Positions 41,364 through 49,991 of a DNA stretch of 64,000 nucleotides are shown here, in pieces. Positions within the stretch are counted from its first letter, which is position 1; each line of letters begins with the position of its first letter. This stretch comes from Bog-756 sp038210245 (GTDB lineage: Bacteria; Actinomycetota; Acidimicrobiia; Acidimicrobiales; RAAP-2): positions 101,159 through 165,158 of the forward strand of contig JBBQWW010000001.1 of NCBI GenBank assembly GCA_038210245.1, read 5' to 3'. Both the position numbers and the translations under genes were made by a program. The notes beneath the pieces are model-generated. The model saw only the letters and a list, made by a program, of their open reading frames with translations, ran no database searches and had not been told where the DNA came from.

Positions 41364-41801
41364 ATGAGCACGTCGAAGGCGGCCCCCATCGAGGGCGAGC
41401 ATCCTATCGCCATGGTCTCGGTGGTCAGCTCGGCCGGCTACCGCGGCGAGGTCCGGGCCGGCCGGCACCACCTGGTGGCCGACGAGGGACCCGAGGTCGG
41501 GGGGGACGACGAGGGGCCCAACCCCTATCAGCTAGTGCTGGCCGGACTGGTGCAGTGCACGGCGGCCACGCTGCGGATGTACGCCAACCGGAAGGGCTGG
41601 GCGCTGGGTGAGGTGAAGGTACGGGCCCGACTGCTGCGGACCGGCGACGGGGCCACCAAGGTGGAGCGCATCGAGCGCACCATCACGGTGTCCGGTGACC
41701 TGTCGACGGAGCAGAAGCACCGCCTGGCCGAGATCGCCGAGCGGACCCCGGTGTCACGCACCCTGCGCGGCTCCCTGGCCATCGACACCACGCTGTCGTG
41801 A
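41364..41801 (+). CDS. OsmC-family protein
   Basis: 145 residues, one OsmC domain. GPNPYQLVLAGLVQCTAATL carries Cys65 at the start of the central helix, followed by RMYANRKGW and a C-terminal TEQKHRLAEIAERTPVSRTL. Canonical members have the second redox Cys in the KCPVHRTL segment; here it is Thr (RTPVSRTL). The protein therefore keeps only one of the two catalytic cysteines, which argues against standard hydroperoxide reduction. ATG 41364 follows AGTCGGGTG, and the gene is divergent from the kdp operon. Confidence 0.88.
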   Translation: MSTSKAAPIEGEHPIAMVSVVSSAGYRGEVRAGRHHLVADEGPEVGGDDEGPNPYQLVLAGLVQCTAATLRMYANRKGWALGEVKVRARLLRTGDGATKVERIERTITVSGDLSTEQKHRLAEIAERTPVSRTLRGSLAIDTTLS

Positions 41802-41835
41802 CTACCCGGTTCCGAGAGCGGCGGGACGGCGCACC

Positions 41836-42417
41836 GTGACCGCCTGTCCCACCCTCCTAACGGAGCGCCTGGTCCTCCGGCCTTTCGAGGAGTCGGATCT
41901 CGATGCCTACACCGAACTGCTCCGGACACCCGAGGTGCGCCACTCCCTCCGGATCGCTGGGGAGGTCTCGGCGTCCGACGCCTGGCTGGGCATGGCCCAG
42001 TGGCGGGGCCAGTGGGAGCTCCGGGGCTCTGGCCACTTCGCCGTGGAGGAGCGGGCCACCGGCCGGTTCGTGGGCCGCGCCGGCCTCCACCGACCCGAGC
42101 GGAAGGACTGGCCGGGAATCGAGGTGGGCTGGGCCCTCCATCCCGCCGTCTGGGGCCAGGGCTACGCCACCGAGGCGGGTGCGGCGTCCCTGGCCTACGC
42201 CTTCGACGTGATGGAGGTGGCCGAGGTGTTCAGCACGATCCTCCCCGACAACGTCCGCTCCCGGGCGGTGGCCGGCCAGCTGGGCCTGACCCTGGTCGAG
42301 GAGCACGTGCTCTCCCACTTCCCGGCGGAGCCCCACGGCATCTGGAGGATCGGCCGGGACGAGTGGACCGCTTCCTCCCTGAGCCGGGGCCGGGACGGGA
42401 CCGGTCCGCTGCTCTGA
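41836..42417 (+). CDS. GNAT-family N-acetyltransferase, RimJ/RimL-like
   Basis: 193 residues. It starts TERLVLRPFEESDLDAYTEL as RimJ/L enzymes do, with motif A IEVGWALHPAVWGQGYATEAG (Q-G-x-A/G) and a closing NVRSRAVAGQLGLTLVEE. It should acetylate an alpha-amino group or small amine. The GTG at 41836 gives a sensible N-terminus 34 bp after the osmC-like stop; there is no strong ribosome site. The preceding 47 codons in frame overlap the OsmC gene and are rejected. Confidence 0.88.
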   Translation: MTACPTLLTERLVLRPFEESDLDAYTELLRTPEVRHSLRIAGEVSASDAWLGMAQWRGQWELRGSGHFAVEERATGRFVGRAGLHRPERKDWPGIEVGWALHPAVWGQGYATEAGAASLAYAFDVMEVAEVFSTILPDNVRSRAVAGQLGLTLVEEHVLSHFPAEPHGIWRIGRDEWTASSLSRGRDGTGPLL

Positions 42418-42438
42418 GCGGCCGTCCGCCTGCTCTGG

Positions 42439-43209
42439 TCAGCGGAGGGCCAAGCCCCCGTCGACCAGCACCACCTCGCCGGTGACGTAGGTGGAGCGGG
42501 CCAGTCCCACGATGAGCTCGGCCACGTCCTCGGGGCCCGCCGTGCGTTGGAGGGGGGCCTGGGCGTTGACGAACTCGCGGACCACGTCCCACTCGGCCGT
42601 CCACGGAGTGTCCACCAGCCCGGGGGCCACGGCGTTGACCCGCACCGCCGGGGCCAGGGTGTTGGCCAGCAGCCGGGTCATGTGGCTGAGGGCGGCCTTG
42701 GAGCAGGCGTAGGGGATCGAGCTCCCGGTGGGACGCTCACCGGCCAGCGAGGAGACGTTGAGGATCTGGCCCCGGCCCGAGGCGCGGAGGTGGTCGACTG
42801 CGGCCACGGTGACCTGCCAGGTCCCGATGACGTTCACGTCGAAGATGCGCCGCCACACCTCAGGCGAGGCCGATTCGAGGTCGTGGTGGGGGATGACCTC
42901 GGTGGTTCCGGCGTTGTTGACCAGCACGTCGAGGGCGCCGTGCCGACGGACCACCTCGTCGACCAGGGTCCGGGCCTGCCCCTCATCGGAGATGTCGGCC
43001 CGGACGTAGCTGGCACCGGGGAGCGCGCCGGCCAGCGCCTCGCCGGCCGTCACCGACGAGACCGAGTTGATGACCACCGTGGCCCCGAGGGCGGCGAACC
43101 TGCGGGCCGTGGCCGCCCCGATGCCCGAGGAGGACCCGGTGATCAGCACCACCTGCCCGGCGAAGGCGGTGTCGGGAGGGGCGGGCGGGGAGGCGTCAGG
43201 CTCGACCAT
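42439..43209 (-). CDS. SDR-family oxidoreductase
   Basis: 256 residues. TGSSSGIG cofactor motif near residue 25, NNAGTT after strand 4, Ser in NVSSLAG and Tyr/Lys in YACSKAA. The residue after strand 2 is Asn (VINSVSS), which favours NADP. The C-terminus EVVLVDGGLALR is complete. The ATG at 43209 lies 86 bp from the divergent ArfB-like gene. Substrate unknown. Confidence 0.9.
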   Translation of the reverse strand: MVEPDASPPAPPDTAFAGQVVLITGSSSGIGAATARRFAALGATVVINSVSSVTAGEALAGALPGASYVRADISDEGQARTLVDEVVRRHGALDVLVNNAGTTEVIPHHDLESASPEVWRRIFDVNVIGTWQVTVAAVDHLRASGRGQILNVSSLAGERPTGSSIPYACSKAALSHMTRLLANTLAPAVRVNAVAPGLVDTPWTAEWDVVREFVNAQAPLQRTAGPEDVAELIVGLARSTYVTGEVVLVDGGLALR

Positions 43210-43294
43210 TCGCCGAGTGTAGGACCGGCCTGGCCTACCGTCTCTACGTGCGTCCTGGTTGCCTGCCCCACCCGATCCCCCGGTCCGGTGGCCG

Positions 43295-43723
43295 ATGAGC
43301 CCGGCCGCCGGACCCGACGGGGGGGTGCGGGTGACCCCGTCACTGGTGGTCCCGCTCTCGGAGCTCCAGGTCCGGTTCGGGCCGAGCGGTGGTCCCGGGG
43401 GCCAGCACGCCAACAAGGTCAACACCCGGGTCGAGCTCCGCTTCGACATCAGCGGCTCTCCGTCGCTCGGACCGCGACAACGGGCCCGCCTGCTGGAGCG
43501 GCTGGGCCCCGAGCTCCGGGTGGTGGTGGACGACGAGCGGTCCCAGATCCGCAACCGCCAGTTGGCGGTGGAGCGCTTCCGCCAGCGAATGGCCGCCGCC
43601 CTGCACGTGGAGAAGGCCCGCCGACCGACGCGCCCGTCCCGTGGAGCCAAGGAGCGCCGCCTCACGGCCAAGCGCCAGTTGTCGGAGCGGAAGCGGAACC
43701 GCCGGCCCGACCTCGACGAGTAG
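43295..43723 (+). CDS. arfB: alternative ribosome-rescue factor ArfB-like (YaeJ/ICT1 family)
   Basis: 142 residues. The peptidyl-tRNA hydrolysis motif GGQ sits at 35-37 in SGGPGGQHANKVNTRVEL, and the basic C-terminal tail (RPTRPSRGAKERRL and on to SERKRNRRP) is the part that enters the empty mRNA channel of stalled ribosomes in this family. There is no codon-recognition domain, so it is not a class 1 release factor. ATG 43295 is used; GTG 43331 is an alternative. It ends two bases before the convergent hydrolase stop. Confidence 0.92.
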   Translation: MSPAAGPDGGVRVTPSLVVPLSELQVRFGPSGGPGGQHANKVNTRVELRFDISGSPSLGPRQRARLLERLGPELRVVVDDERSQIRNRQLAVERFRQRMAAALHVEKARRPTRPSRGAKERRLTAKRQLSERKRNRRPDLDE

Positions 43724-43725
43724 CG

Positions 43726-44637
43726 TCAGCCCACCTGACGGGCGGCGTCGGCCGGTCCGTCCCAGGCGACCTCGAGGAAGGCCCCGATCTCGTCGGTGAG
43801 CCGCTCGGGGTGGACCCGCAGCTCGAGCACCGAGTTGGCCTGGACCAGCTGACCCTGCGGCAGGCGGCGAGCCAGCTGCTCGGCGTCGTGGAACGGGTGG
43901 ATGCGGTCGACCTGGTGGCCGATGACCAGCGCCGGCATGTCCATGGCGGCCCGTTGGCCCACCGTGGGGGCGATGGGGCCGGCCAGGATCCCGTGCAGCA
44001 CGGCCGCCGTCTCGGTGGGGTCGTTGGACAGCGTGTTCATGATGCTGTCGACAGGGCCGTTGCCCGTCCGGGGCAGCCGTTGGAACAGTGAGGCCGTCCG
44101 GCGGACCACCGGGCGGGCGAAGTGCACCGCCAGCAGCATGGGCAGGAAGGTGATGGCCGCGGCGGGCACGGCCCACTCCAGCACCGGCATCTCGATGACC
44201 AGGGCCTGCACCCGTTCGGGAGCCAGGGCTGCTACCAGCAGGCTGACGTTCCCACCCAGGGACACCCCGCCCACCACCGCCCGGTCCACGCCCAGATGGT
44301 CGAGGAGCGCCACCACGTGCTCGGCGTAGGTGTCCATGCGGTGGTACGAGGCCCGCTTGGGCTTCTCGGACAGGCCGTGGCCGGGCAGGTCGAGCAGTAC
44401 GACCCGGTACCCCCGGCCGGCCAGGTCGACGGCCAGGCGCCGGTTCATGTTGGAGTCCATGAGGATCCCGTGCATGAAGACCAGCACCCGGGGGCCGTGC
44501 CCGTGGATCTCGTAGTACAGCTGTACCCCGCCGCTGTCATACACCCCTACCTCGAAGGGCGGGGCGGGGGTGCCGGGCGCCGACCCCGGGGCCGACCCTT
44601 CACCCTGCGGTGCCGACAGTGCCCCCGTGCTGGTCAT
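43726..44637 (-). CDS. alpha/beta-fold hydrolase
   Basis: 303 residues. The oxyanion region VLVFMHGILMDSN, the nucleophile elbow GGVSLGGN, and a late VIGHQVDRIHPFHDAEQL supplying acid and His indicate a serine hydrolase of the haloperoxidase/epoxide-hydrolase-like class. An insertion after the elbow (PVVRRTASLFQRL) forms the lid. Its first 38 bases overlap the end of the upstream nitrilase-family gene, so the two are probably coupled. Substrate unknown. Confidence 0.88.
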   Translation of the reverse strand: MTSTGALSAPQGEGSAPGSAPGTPAPPFEVGVYDSGGVQLYYEIHGHGPRVLVFMHGILMDSNMNRRLAVDLAGRGYRVVLLDLPGHGLSEKPKRASYHRMDTYAEHVVALLDHLGVDRAVVGGVSLGGNVSLLVAALAPERVQALVIEMPVLEWAVPAAAITFLPMLLAVHFARPVVRRTASLFQRLPRTGNGPVDSIMNTLSNDPTETAAVLHGILAGPIAPTVGQRAAMDMPALVIGHQVDRIHPFHDAEQLARRLPQGQLVQANSVLELRVHPERLTDEIGAFLEVAWDGPADAARQVG

Positions 44638-45484
44638 CCGGCCAACGGTACGCCTCGGGACGGCGATGTGCCAGCACCGGAAGCTCGGACCGCACCCGGG
44701 CCACCTCAGACATCACCACGTCGGCCAGGACGATCCCCGGTCCGGTGTCGGTCCGTTCGGCGACCACCGTGCCCCACGGGTCCACCACCATGGTGTGACC
44801 GTGACACGGAGGCATCCCCGGCGGCAGCACCCCGACCTGGCCGCAACCGATGACGTAGGCCCCGTTCTCCACGGCCCGGGCCCGGAGCAGCAGCTCCCAG
44901 TGGGACGGTCCGGTGGCGGCGGTGAAGGCGGCCGGCACCACCAGCACCGTGGCCCCCAGCAGGGTCATGATCCGGTACGGCTCGGGGAACCGGAGGTCGT
45001 AGCAGATGGACAGTCCGAGCACGATGCCCGGAACCTCCTCGGCGGCCGGGCCCAGCGGGGCCACCACCAGCTCGGCCCCCGGGGCCATGGTGGCCGACTC
45101 GCGGAAGTCGGCTCCGGGGAGGGCCACGTCGAAGAGGTGGACCTTGCGGTAGACGGCCTCCACCGTCCCGTCGGGTCCGATCAGGCAGCTGGTGTTGTGG
45201 AGGCGGCCGTCGGTCCCGTCGTCGTCCGACCGCTCGGGAAAGCTGCCGGCCAGCAGGTGGATCCCGTGACGCCGGGCCACCGACGACCCCCAGGCCACCG
45301 TGGGCCCGTCGAGGGGCTCGGCGTGCTGGTGGAGAAAGGCCGGGCTGCCCGCCACCGAGAAGTACTCGGGCAGCACCACCAACCGGGCCCCGGCCCCCAC
45401 CGCCTCGTCCACCTGGGCCCGGGCCGCGTCGAGGTTGGCCTGGCGGTCCGGGCCGGCCGTCGTCTGGAGGGCGGCCACGCGCAT
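44600..45484 (-). CDS. carbon-nitrogen hydrolase (nitrilase superfamily amidase)
   Basis: 294 residues. The Glu-Lys-Cys triad is visible: Glu40 in VVLPEYFS, Lys in VYRKVHLFD near 115, and the nucleophilic Cys in LSICYDLRFPE near 158. This arrangement and the DLRFPE sequence match Nit1/Nit2-type and deaminated-glutathione or omega-amidase enzymes. ATG 45484 (MRVAALQ) is preferred over one ten codons upstream. The C-terminal 38 bases overlap the downstream hydrolase. Confidence 0.92.
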   Translation of the reverse strand: MRVAALQTTAGPDRQANLDAARAQVDEAVGAGARLVVLPEYFSVAGSPAFLHQHAEPLDGPTVAWGSSVARRHGIHLLAGSFPERSDDDGTDGRLHNTSCLIGPDGTVEAVYRKVHLFDVALPGADFRESATMAPGAELVVAPLGPAAEEVPGIVLGLSICYDLRFPEPYRIMTLLGATVLVVPAAFTAATGPSHWELLLRARAVENGAYVIGCGQVGVLPPGMPPCHGHTMVVDPWGTVVAERTDTGPGIVLADVVMSEVARVRSELPVLAHRRPEAYRWPDDQHGGTVGTAG

Positions 45485-45567
45485 GTCACAGGGTAGGCCC
45501 CCCATCGGGCACAATGACCAGCGGTCTACGCCGGACCCCCCGTCCGGCGGCCAGGGCCCGAAACGAG

Positions 45568-46809
45568 ATGAGCGTCGTGTCCTTCGAAGACTCCGACGTC
45601 GTCCGCAGTGCCATCCGGGTGGAGGGCTTCCGTGACGACGAGTTCAACTACCAGCTGATCCGAGCGCTGGGTGTGGCCGACTACGGCGGCTCCACGGTGG
45701 GCGAGTGCCTGTCGGTGGCGGCCGAGATCACCGATGGGAGCCCGGCCAGCTGGGCCCGGGCTTTCGAGCGGCTGGCCGGCCGCGTCGAGGACCGCGGCCG
45801 GGCGTGCCTCGAGTCGGGCCGCCGGGTCAGCGGTCGGGACCACTACCTCCGGGCCTCCACCTACTACCGGACGGCCGAGTACTACGCCGACGGGTTACGT
45901 GGGCGCTCCCACGACGCCGGGGCGCGGAGCCGGACCTGCTTCGGCGTGGCCGCCGGGTTGGTCGACCCGCCGGTGGAGCTGGTCGACGTGCCCTTCGAAG
46001 GGGGAACGCTGCCCGGGTACCTGGTGCGCCCGCCCGGGGCCGTCGTCGGTCCCCGCCCCACCCTGATCGGTGTGGGCGGCTTCGACTCCAGCGCCGAGGA
46101 GCTCTACTTCCACCTGGGCGCCCCCGGAGCCGAGCGGGGTTGGAACGTCTTCGTCTTCGACGGGCCCGGGCAGCCCGGTTGCCTGGGCCGCCATCCGACC
46201 ATGACCTTCCGACCCGACTACGAGGTCCCCATCGCCGCCGTGCTGGACACCCTCTGCCACTACGACGACGTCGACGAGAGCCGCTTGGTGCTGGCCGGAC
46301 AGAGCTTCGGCTCCTACTTCGCCGCCCGCAGCGCGGCGACCGACCCCCGGGTGCGGGCCCTGGTGGCCAACCCGCCGGTGGTGGACATGGGCCGCTACAT
46401 GGAGGCGTGGGTGGGTACCGACACCTTCCGCATGACCCGGGACATCCGGCCCGAAGACGTGATCGGGGTGCCCGAGGACCTGATGCCCCGCCAGATGCAG
46501 TGGGGCATCGCCGCCATCTGCGAGCGCTTCGGGGTGCCCTCGTTCCACGCCTGGCGGGACGCCATCGGCCAGTACCGGCTGGGACCGTTGGCACCTCGCA
46601 TCGCTTGCCCGGTGCTGGTCCTGGTGGGGGACCGTGAGGGGGCCGAGCCCCTGGCCCAGTTCGACAGCCTGGTGGCCGAGGCCGGTGGTCCGGTCACGGC
46701 CGTCCGGTTCACCGCTCAGGACGGCGCCTCCACCCACTGCCAGTCGGACAACATCCGGCTGTCGGCCCAGGTCACCTTCGACTGGCTGGACGCCCAGGTC
46801 GGACGGTAG
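45568..46809 (+). CDS. alpha/beta hydrolase with N-terminal cap (dihydroxypseudooxynicotine-hydrolase/FrsA-like)
   Basis: 413 residues. About 130 helical N-terminal residues (cap) are followed by an alpha/beta domain: LIGVGGFDSSAEEL, VFDGPGQP, nucleophile GQSFGSYFA near residue 250, a late Asp region VLVLVGDREG and His in DGASTHCQSD. The architecture is that of C-C-bond or ester hydrolases such as 2,6-dihydroxypseudooxynicotine hydrolase; nicotine degradation itself is not implied. ATG 45568 was chosen because MSVVSFEDSD resembles a start and AACGAG precedes it. Divergent from the amidase gene. Confidence 0.85.
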   Translation: MSVVSFEDSDVVRSAIRVEGFRDDEFNYQLIRALGVADYGGSTVGECLSVAAEITDGSPASWARAFERLAGRVEDRGRACLESGRRVSGRDHYLRASTYYRTAEYYADGLRGRSHDAGARSRTCFGVAAGLVDPPVELVDVPFEGGTLPGYLVRPPGAVVGPRPTLIGVGGFDSSAEELYFHLGAPGAERGWNVFVFDGPGQPGCLGRHPTMTFRPDYEVPIAAVLDTLCHYDDVDESRLVLAGQSFGSYFAARSAATDPRVRALVANPPVVDMGRYMEAWVGTDTFRMTRDIRPEDVIGVPEDLMPRQMQWGIAAICERFGVPSFHAWRDAIGQYRLGPLAPRIACPVLVLVGDREGAEPLAQFDSLVAEAGGPVTAVRFTAQDGASTHCQSDNIRLSAQVTFDWLDAQVGR

Positions 46810-46848
46810 GGGGCCACCGGTCCGGACGGTACCGGCCGGGGGTCACAC

Positions 46849-47382
46849 CTAGAGCAGCCCGAGCCGGCGGGCGCAGGCTGGCCACTGACCCCAGCCACTC
46901 CGGGCCTGGAGCTCCACAGCGGCCTCGTCCTGCACGGCCGGAGGATTCTCACTGGGGAGGCCGCTGAAGCCCAGGCCACGCCAGGTGGTGGCCGAGAACT
47001 GATAGGCCCCGTAGTACCCGTTGCCGGTGTTGATGGCGTAGTTGCCGCCTGACTCGCACTGGCGGAGCTGGGCCCAGACCCCGCCCAGAGGGAAGACCGG
47101 CGGCCCCGGGGTCGGCGGAGGGGGTGTCGCCACCGGCGGGGGGGCTGGGGCGGGCGTGGGGGGAACGGTGGGCACGGAGGTCGGCCCAGGAAGGTCCAGG
47201 GCGGCCAGCGATACCACGGTGGCCCCGATGACCACCGAGCGGTAGCCCGGAAGGGTAAGGCCGGGGGCGTGGGAAGAAGGTGAACTCCCGGCCTCGGCCG
47301 GGGACGGACACCACGAGAGCAGGGTCCCTACGGCCAGAGCCACGAAGAGGATGGCGGCGGAGATGGAGCGGTGCGTGCGCAT
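46849..47382 (-). CDS. secreted resuscitation-promoting-factor-like transglycosylase
   Basis: 177 residues. A signal peptide (MRTHRSISAAILFVALAVGT, cleavage near AEAG) is followed by a Pro-rich linker and a C-terminal Rpf domain at about 102-177. Catalytic Glu110 and Cys109 lie in QLRQCESGGNY, followed by YYGAYQFSATTW, and Cys170 near the end gives the conserved disulfide. It cleaves peptidoglycan glycan strands outside the cell and in relatives promotes exit from dormancy. No LysM, DUF348 or G5 module is attached, so it is a short Rpf of the RpfC/D/E kind. The start at 47382 has GAGG 11 bases upstream, partly masked by a predicted hairpin. Confidence 0.9.
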   Translation of the reverse strand: MRTHRSISAAILFVALAVGTLLSWCPSPAEAGSSPSSHAPGLTLPGYRSVVIGATVVSLAALDLPGPTSVPTVPPTPAPAPPPVATPPPPTPGPPVFPLGGVWAQLRQCESGGNYAINTGNGYYGAYQFSATTWRGLGFSGLPSENPPAVQDEAAVELQARSGWGQWPACARRLGLL

Positions 47383-47876
47383 AGCGTGCGTTTCCTCAAA
47401 GTCGCGGAAGCCCGGAGGGCTTCGAGGTTGGCTTCGGAATGCGGGCGACCGTCGAGATGCATTCGTCTCGCGAGCCGGTGCCGGGAAGGGCAGGGGACTC
47501 TGGACGGGCAACGAGTCCGTACGAGGTGCTGACGGGGAACCCTGGTCAGGTCAGCGTCTGGCGGCTCCCGGCCGGCGGTGTGTCGTGAGGGGGGTGTCGG
47601 TCATAGGTGCTCGATGCAGGAGGCGGACGGTCCGAGCTCACCGGTGGGGTGGGCGGCGGCGACCTGCGGCCGGGTTACGGCGCAGGTGGATCACGTCGAC
47701 GCGGATGCCCGTGGCACCCCGCAGCCCCTGTCTGGCCGCCCGTGATCCCGACTGCCGAGTGGCTGAACGAGTTCACGCACTCTAGTGAGGGGCCCTCCCG
47801 GGGCGCAATTCGACGGTGGACGGGTCCGCCGGTCCGCTGACCAGGGCAGACGCCTGGGAGGGCCGCCTCCAGCCGG
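47383..47876. other. 494-bp leader/intergenic region between surE and the rpf-like gene
   Basis: Both flanking genes run on the minus strand, so this is the upstream region of the rpf-like gene. No protein gene is convincing. It contains the RBS-overlapping hairpin at 47394-47427 and a short dyad TGAAC-GA-GTTCA at 47764-47775. In many actinobacteria rpf leaders carry a c-di-AMP riboswitch (ydaO). The hallmark GGTGAAT is absent here, although a fragment CCGTCAGCACCTCGTA occurs near 47515-47545. Confidence 0.5.
47394..47427 (-). promoter_or_regulatory. hairpin that can mask the ribosome site of the rpf-like gene
   Basis: On the minus strand GAAGCCC and GGGCTTC (47407-47423) form a perfect 7-bp stem with a three-base loop. 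Outside it, CCTC (47424-47427) can pair with GAGG (47394-47397), which is the Shine-Dalgarno of the gene starting at 47382. Opening the outer pairs would be needed for translation. Confidence 0.45.
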
Positions 47877-48743
47877 TCAGCCGGGACGATCAGCCGCTGG
47901 ACGGCAGGTGGCCAGGGCCGCGGCCAGAGCCGCCCCACCGGCCGCCGTGTCGTCCTCGCGGACCCCCCACAGGGGGGTCACGGTGGCCCAGCCCTCGGCG
48001 AGCAGGGCGGCGTCGGAGTCGGGCTCCAGCTCAGCCTGCTCGGCCAGGCGATCGGCCCCCACCCCCATGCCCCGCAGGGTCAGGGTGATGGCGCCCGAGG
48101 TGGGGTCGATGGGGCTCCCGGCCACCGGTTCGGCGGAGTGTTCGGGCCGGACGGCCCGGATCAGGCCCACCGTGCCCAGCGTCCCGTGCCGGATGCCCCG
48201 GAGCCGCTCGGGGGTCACGGCAGGCACGTTGAGGTTGAGCACGGTCGAGGGCGGTGCCCCGGCCAGCGTCGGCACCATGGCCGAGGCCAGGCCCACCGGG
48301 GTCTCCCAGGGCACCGGGTCGTCGCCCCAGGCGATGCTCACGGCCAGGCCCGGGATCCCGAACTGCGCCCCGGTGAGGGTGGCCCCGACGGTGCCGGAGT
48401 GAAGGGCCGACCGACCGGCGTTGACCCCGTGGTTGATGCCCGAGACCACCAGGTCGGGACGCGGCCCGAAACCCTCGATGCAGGCCACGATCACCGCCAG
48501 GGCCGGGGGGCCGTCGATCCCGTAGGTCGGGACGTGGGACAGCCCGGGGATGTCCACCTCCTCGTAGGGGATGGTCTCCCGTTCGTAGACCGGCCCGACG
48601 GCGGCCCCGGCTCCGCTGTGGTCGACCAGGGGTGCCACCACCACCAGGTCGTGGTCATCCCCGAAGGCGGCGTCCAGGCCCCGGGCCAGCGCGGCGATGC
48701 CCGGAGCGAAGACGCCGTCGTCGTTGGTGATCAGGATGCGCAT
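47877..48743 (-). CDS. surE: 5'/3'-nucleotidase SurE
   Basis: 288 residues. The metal-binding Asp8-Asp9 are in MRILITNDDGVFAPG, the phosphate loop region follows, and SGINHGVNAGRSALHSGTVGA (split here at Gly-Arg) carries the conserved Asn and Ser/Thr ligands. SurE dephosphorylates nucleoside monophosphates and is linked to stationary-phase survival. It is longer than the usual 250 residues at the C-terminus. The ATG at 48743 is clear; 64 further codons upstream in frame are not protein-like. It lies upstream of the rpf-like gene on the same strand, but 494 bp apart. Confidence 0.92.
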   Translation of the reverse strand: MRILITNDDGVFAPGIAALARGLDAAFGDDHDLVVVAPLVDHSGAGAAVGPVYERETIPYEEVDIPGLSHVPTYGIDGPPALAVIVACIEGFGPRPDLVVSGINHGVNAGRSALHSGTVGATLTGAQFGIPGLAVSIAWGDDPVPWETPVGLASAMVPTLAGAPPSTVLNLNVPAVTPERLRGIRHGTLGTVGLIRAVRPEHSAEPVAGSPIDPTSGAITLTLRGMGVGADRLAEQAELEPDSDAALLAEGWATVTPLWGVREDDTAAGGAALAAALATCRPAADRPG

Positions 48744-48919
48744 GACAGGGTTCCCCTCGGGTGGCGACCGGGACCGTACCGGGGCCCGGGGCCGGCCCCC
48801 GGGAGCCGGATCGGCCGTCCGTCGGGCCGGGGCGGTCTCATGGCCTACCATACCGGTCGACGTCGGCCGACCCCCGGTCGCCGACCCCCCTCGACACCCA
48901 CGGAACCCTCCACGCCACC

Positions 48920-49873
48920 ATGACGCCCCGACCACCTGCCGAAGACCAACGTCCGGCGGAGACCACCATCGCCACCGGCGATCAGTGGGTCATCGGCCAC
49001 GGCCACCAACGGGCGGTGATCACCGAGGTCGGGGCCACCCTCCGCTCCTTCACCGTCGAGGACCGACCGGTGATCGAGGGCTTCGGCCCGGCCGAGTGGA
49101 GCCATGGGGGCCGGGGTCAGGTGCTGGCTCCCTGGCCCAACCGGCTGGGCGACGGGACCTACGCCTTCCAGGGGGTGGAGGCCCATGCGCCGCTCAACGA
49201 GCCCGACCGGGGCAATGCCATCCACGGGCTGGTCCGGTGGATGCCCTGGCGGATGGTGGGACGGGCCCAGAACCGGGTGAGCATGGCCTGTGAACTCCGG
49301 CCCTCACCGGGCTACCCGTTCGCCCTGCGCCTGACCATCGAGTACCGGCTCGGCCGGGATGGGCTCATCGTGGTCACCGAGGCCGAGAACCTGGGGGAGG
49401 GCGACCTCCCCTTCGGACTGGGCTTCCATCCCTACCTCACCGTAGGGACCGCCACGGTGGACCAGGTGCGCCTGACCGTGCCGGCCGAGCGGCGCCTGCT
49501 GTCCGACGACCGCGGCCTCCCGACCACCAGTGCTCCGGTGGCCGGCACGGAGTTCGACTTCACCGAGGGCCGGCTCATCGGGGTGACCCGGCTCGACACC
49601 GGCTACACCGGCCTCCGACGTGACGCCGACGGTCGGGCCCGGGTCGAGCTCGACCATCCGGATGGGGCCGGAGGGGCCACGGTATGGGCCGACGAGCGCT
49701 TCGGGTACTTCATGGTCTTCACCGGGGACACCCTGGCCCCCGGGTCGCAGCGCACCGGGGTGGCCGTGGAGCCCATGACCTGCCCTCCTGACGCCTTGCG
49801 CTCGGGCACCGACCTGACCGTGCTCCGCCCCGGCTCGCGGTGGACGGGGTCGTGGGGGATCACCCCCCGCTGA
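48920..49873 (+). CDS. aldose 1-epimerase family protein
   Basis: 317 residues, a beta-sandwich of the galactose-mutarotase type. LAPWPNRLGDGTYAF contains the conserved NR, GNAIHGLVRW carries the first catalytic His, GFHPYLTVG the second, and a Glu near AVEPMTCPPDAL closes the site. It interconverts anomers of an aldose. ATG 48920 lies in CCACCATG with no strong ribosome site. It is divergent from surE across 176 bp. Confidence 0.92.
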   Translation: MTPRPPAEDQRPAETTIATGDQWVIGHGHQRAVITEVGATLRSFTVEDRPVIEGFGPAEWSHGGRGQVLAPWPNRLGDGTYAFQGVEAHAPLNEPDRGNAIHGLVRWMPWRMVGRAQNRVSMACELRPSPGYPFALRLTIEYRLGRDGLIVVTEAENLGEGDLPFGLGFHPYLTVGTATVDQVRLTVPAERRLLSDDRGLPTTSAPVAGTEFDFTEGRLIGVTRLDTGYTGLRRDADGRARVELDHPDGAGGATVWADERFGYFMVFTGDTLAPGSQRTGVAVEPMTCPPDALRSGTDLTVLRPGSRWTGSWGITPR

Positions 49874-49991
49874 CCCCGGCCTATCGTTCGGACCGGGGCG
49901 GTGCCGGGTGGACCGCCCCTCGGGGTGGAGTCCGAGACGGTGGGTACCATGGCAGTTCCGGGGCCTGTCCCCGACGATCGAGGATGGCGTG

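Noticed and set aside
47764..47775. LexA/SOS box TGAAC-GA-GTTCA
   Set aside because: The actinobacterial SOS box needs GAAC and GTTC separated by four bases; here only two separate them, and no repair gene follows.
47383..47876. c-di-AMP (ydaO) riboswitch upstream of the rpf-like gene
   Set aside because: Only a fragment similar to CCGTCAGC-ACCTCGTA is present on the minus strand; the GGTGAAT and GGGGACC core elements are missing. An Rfam RF00379 search would settle it.
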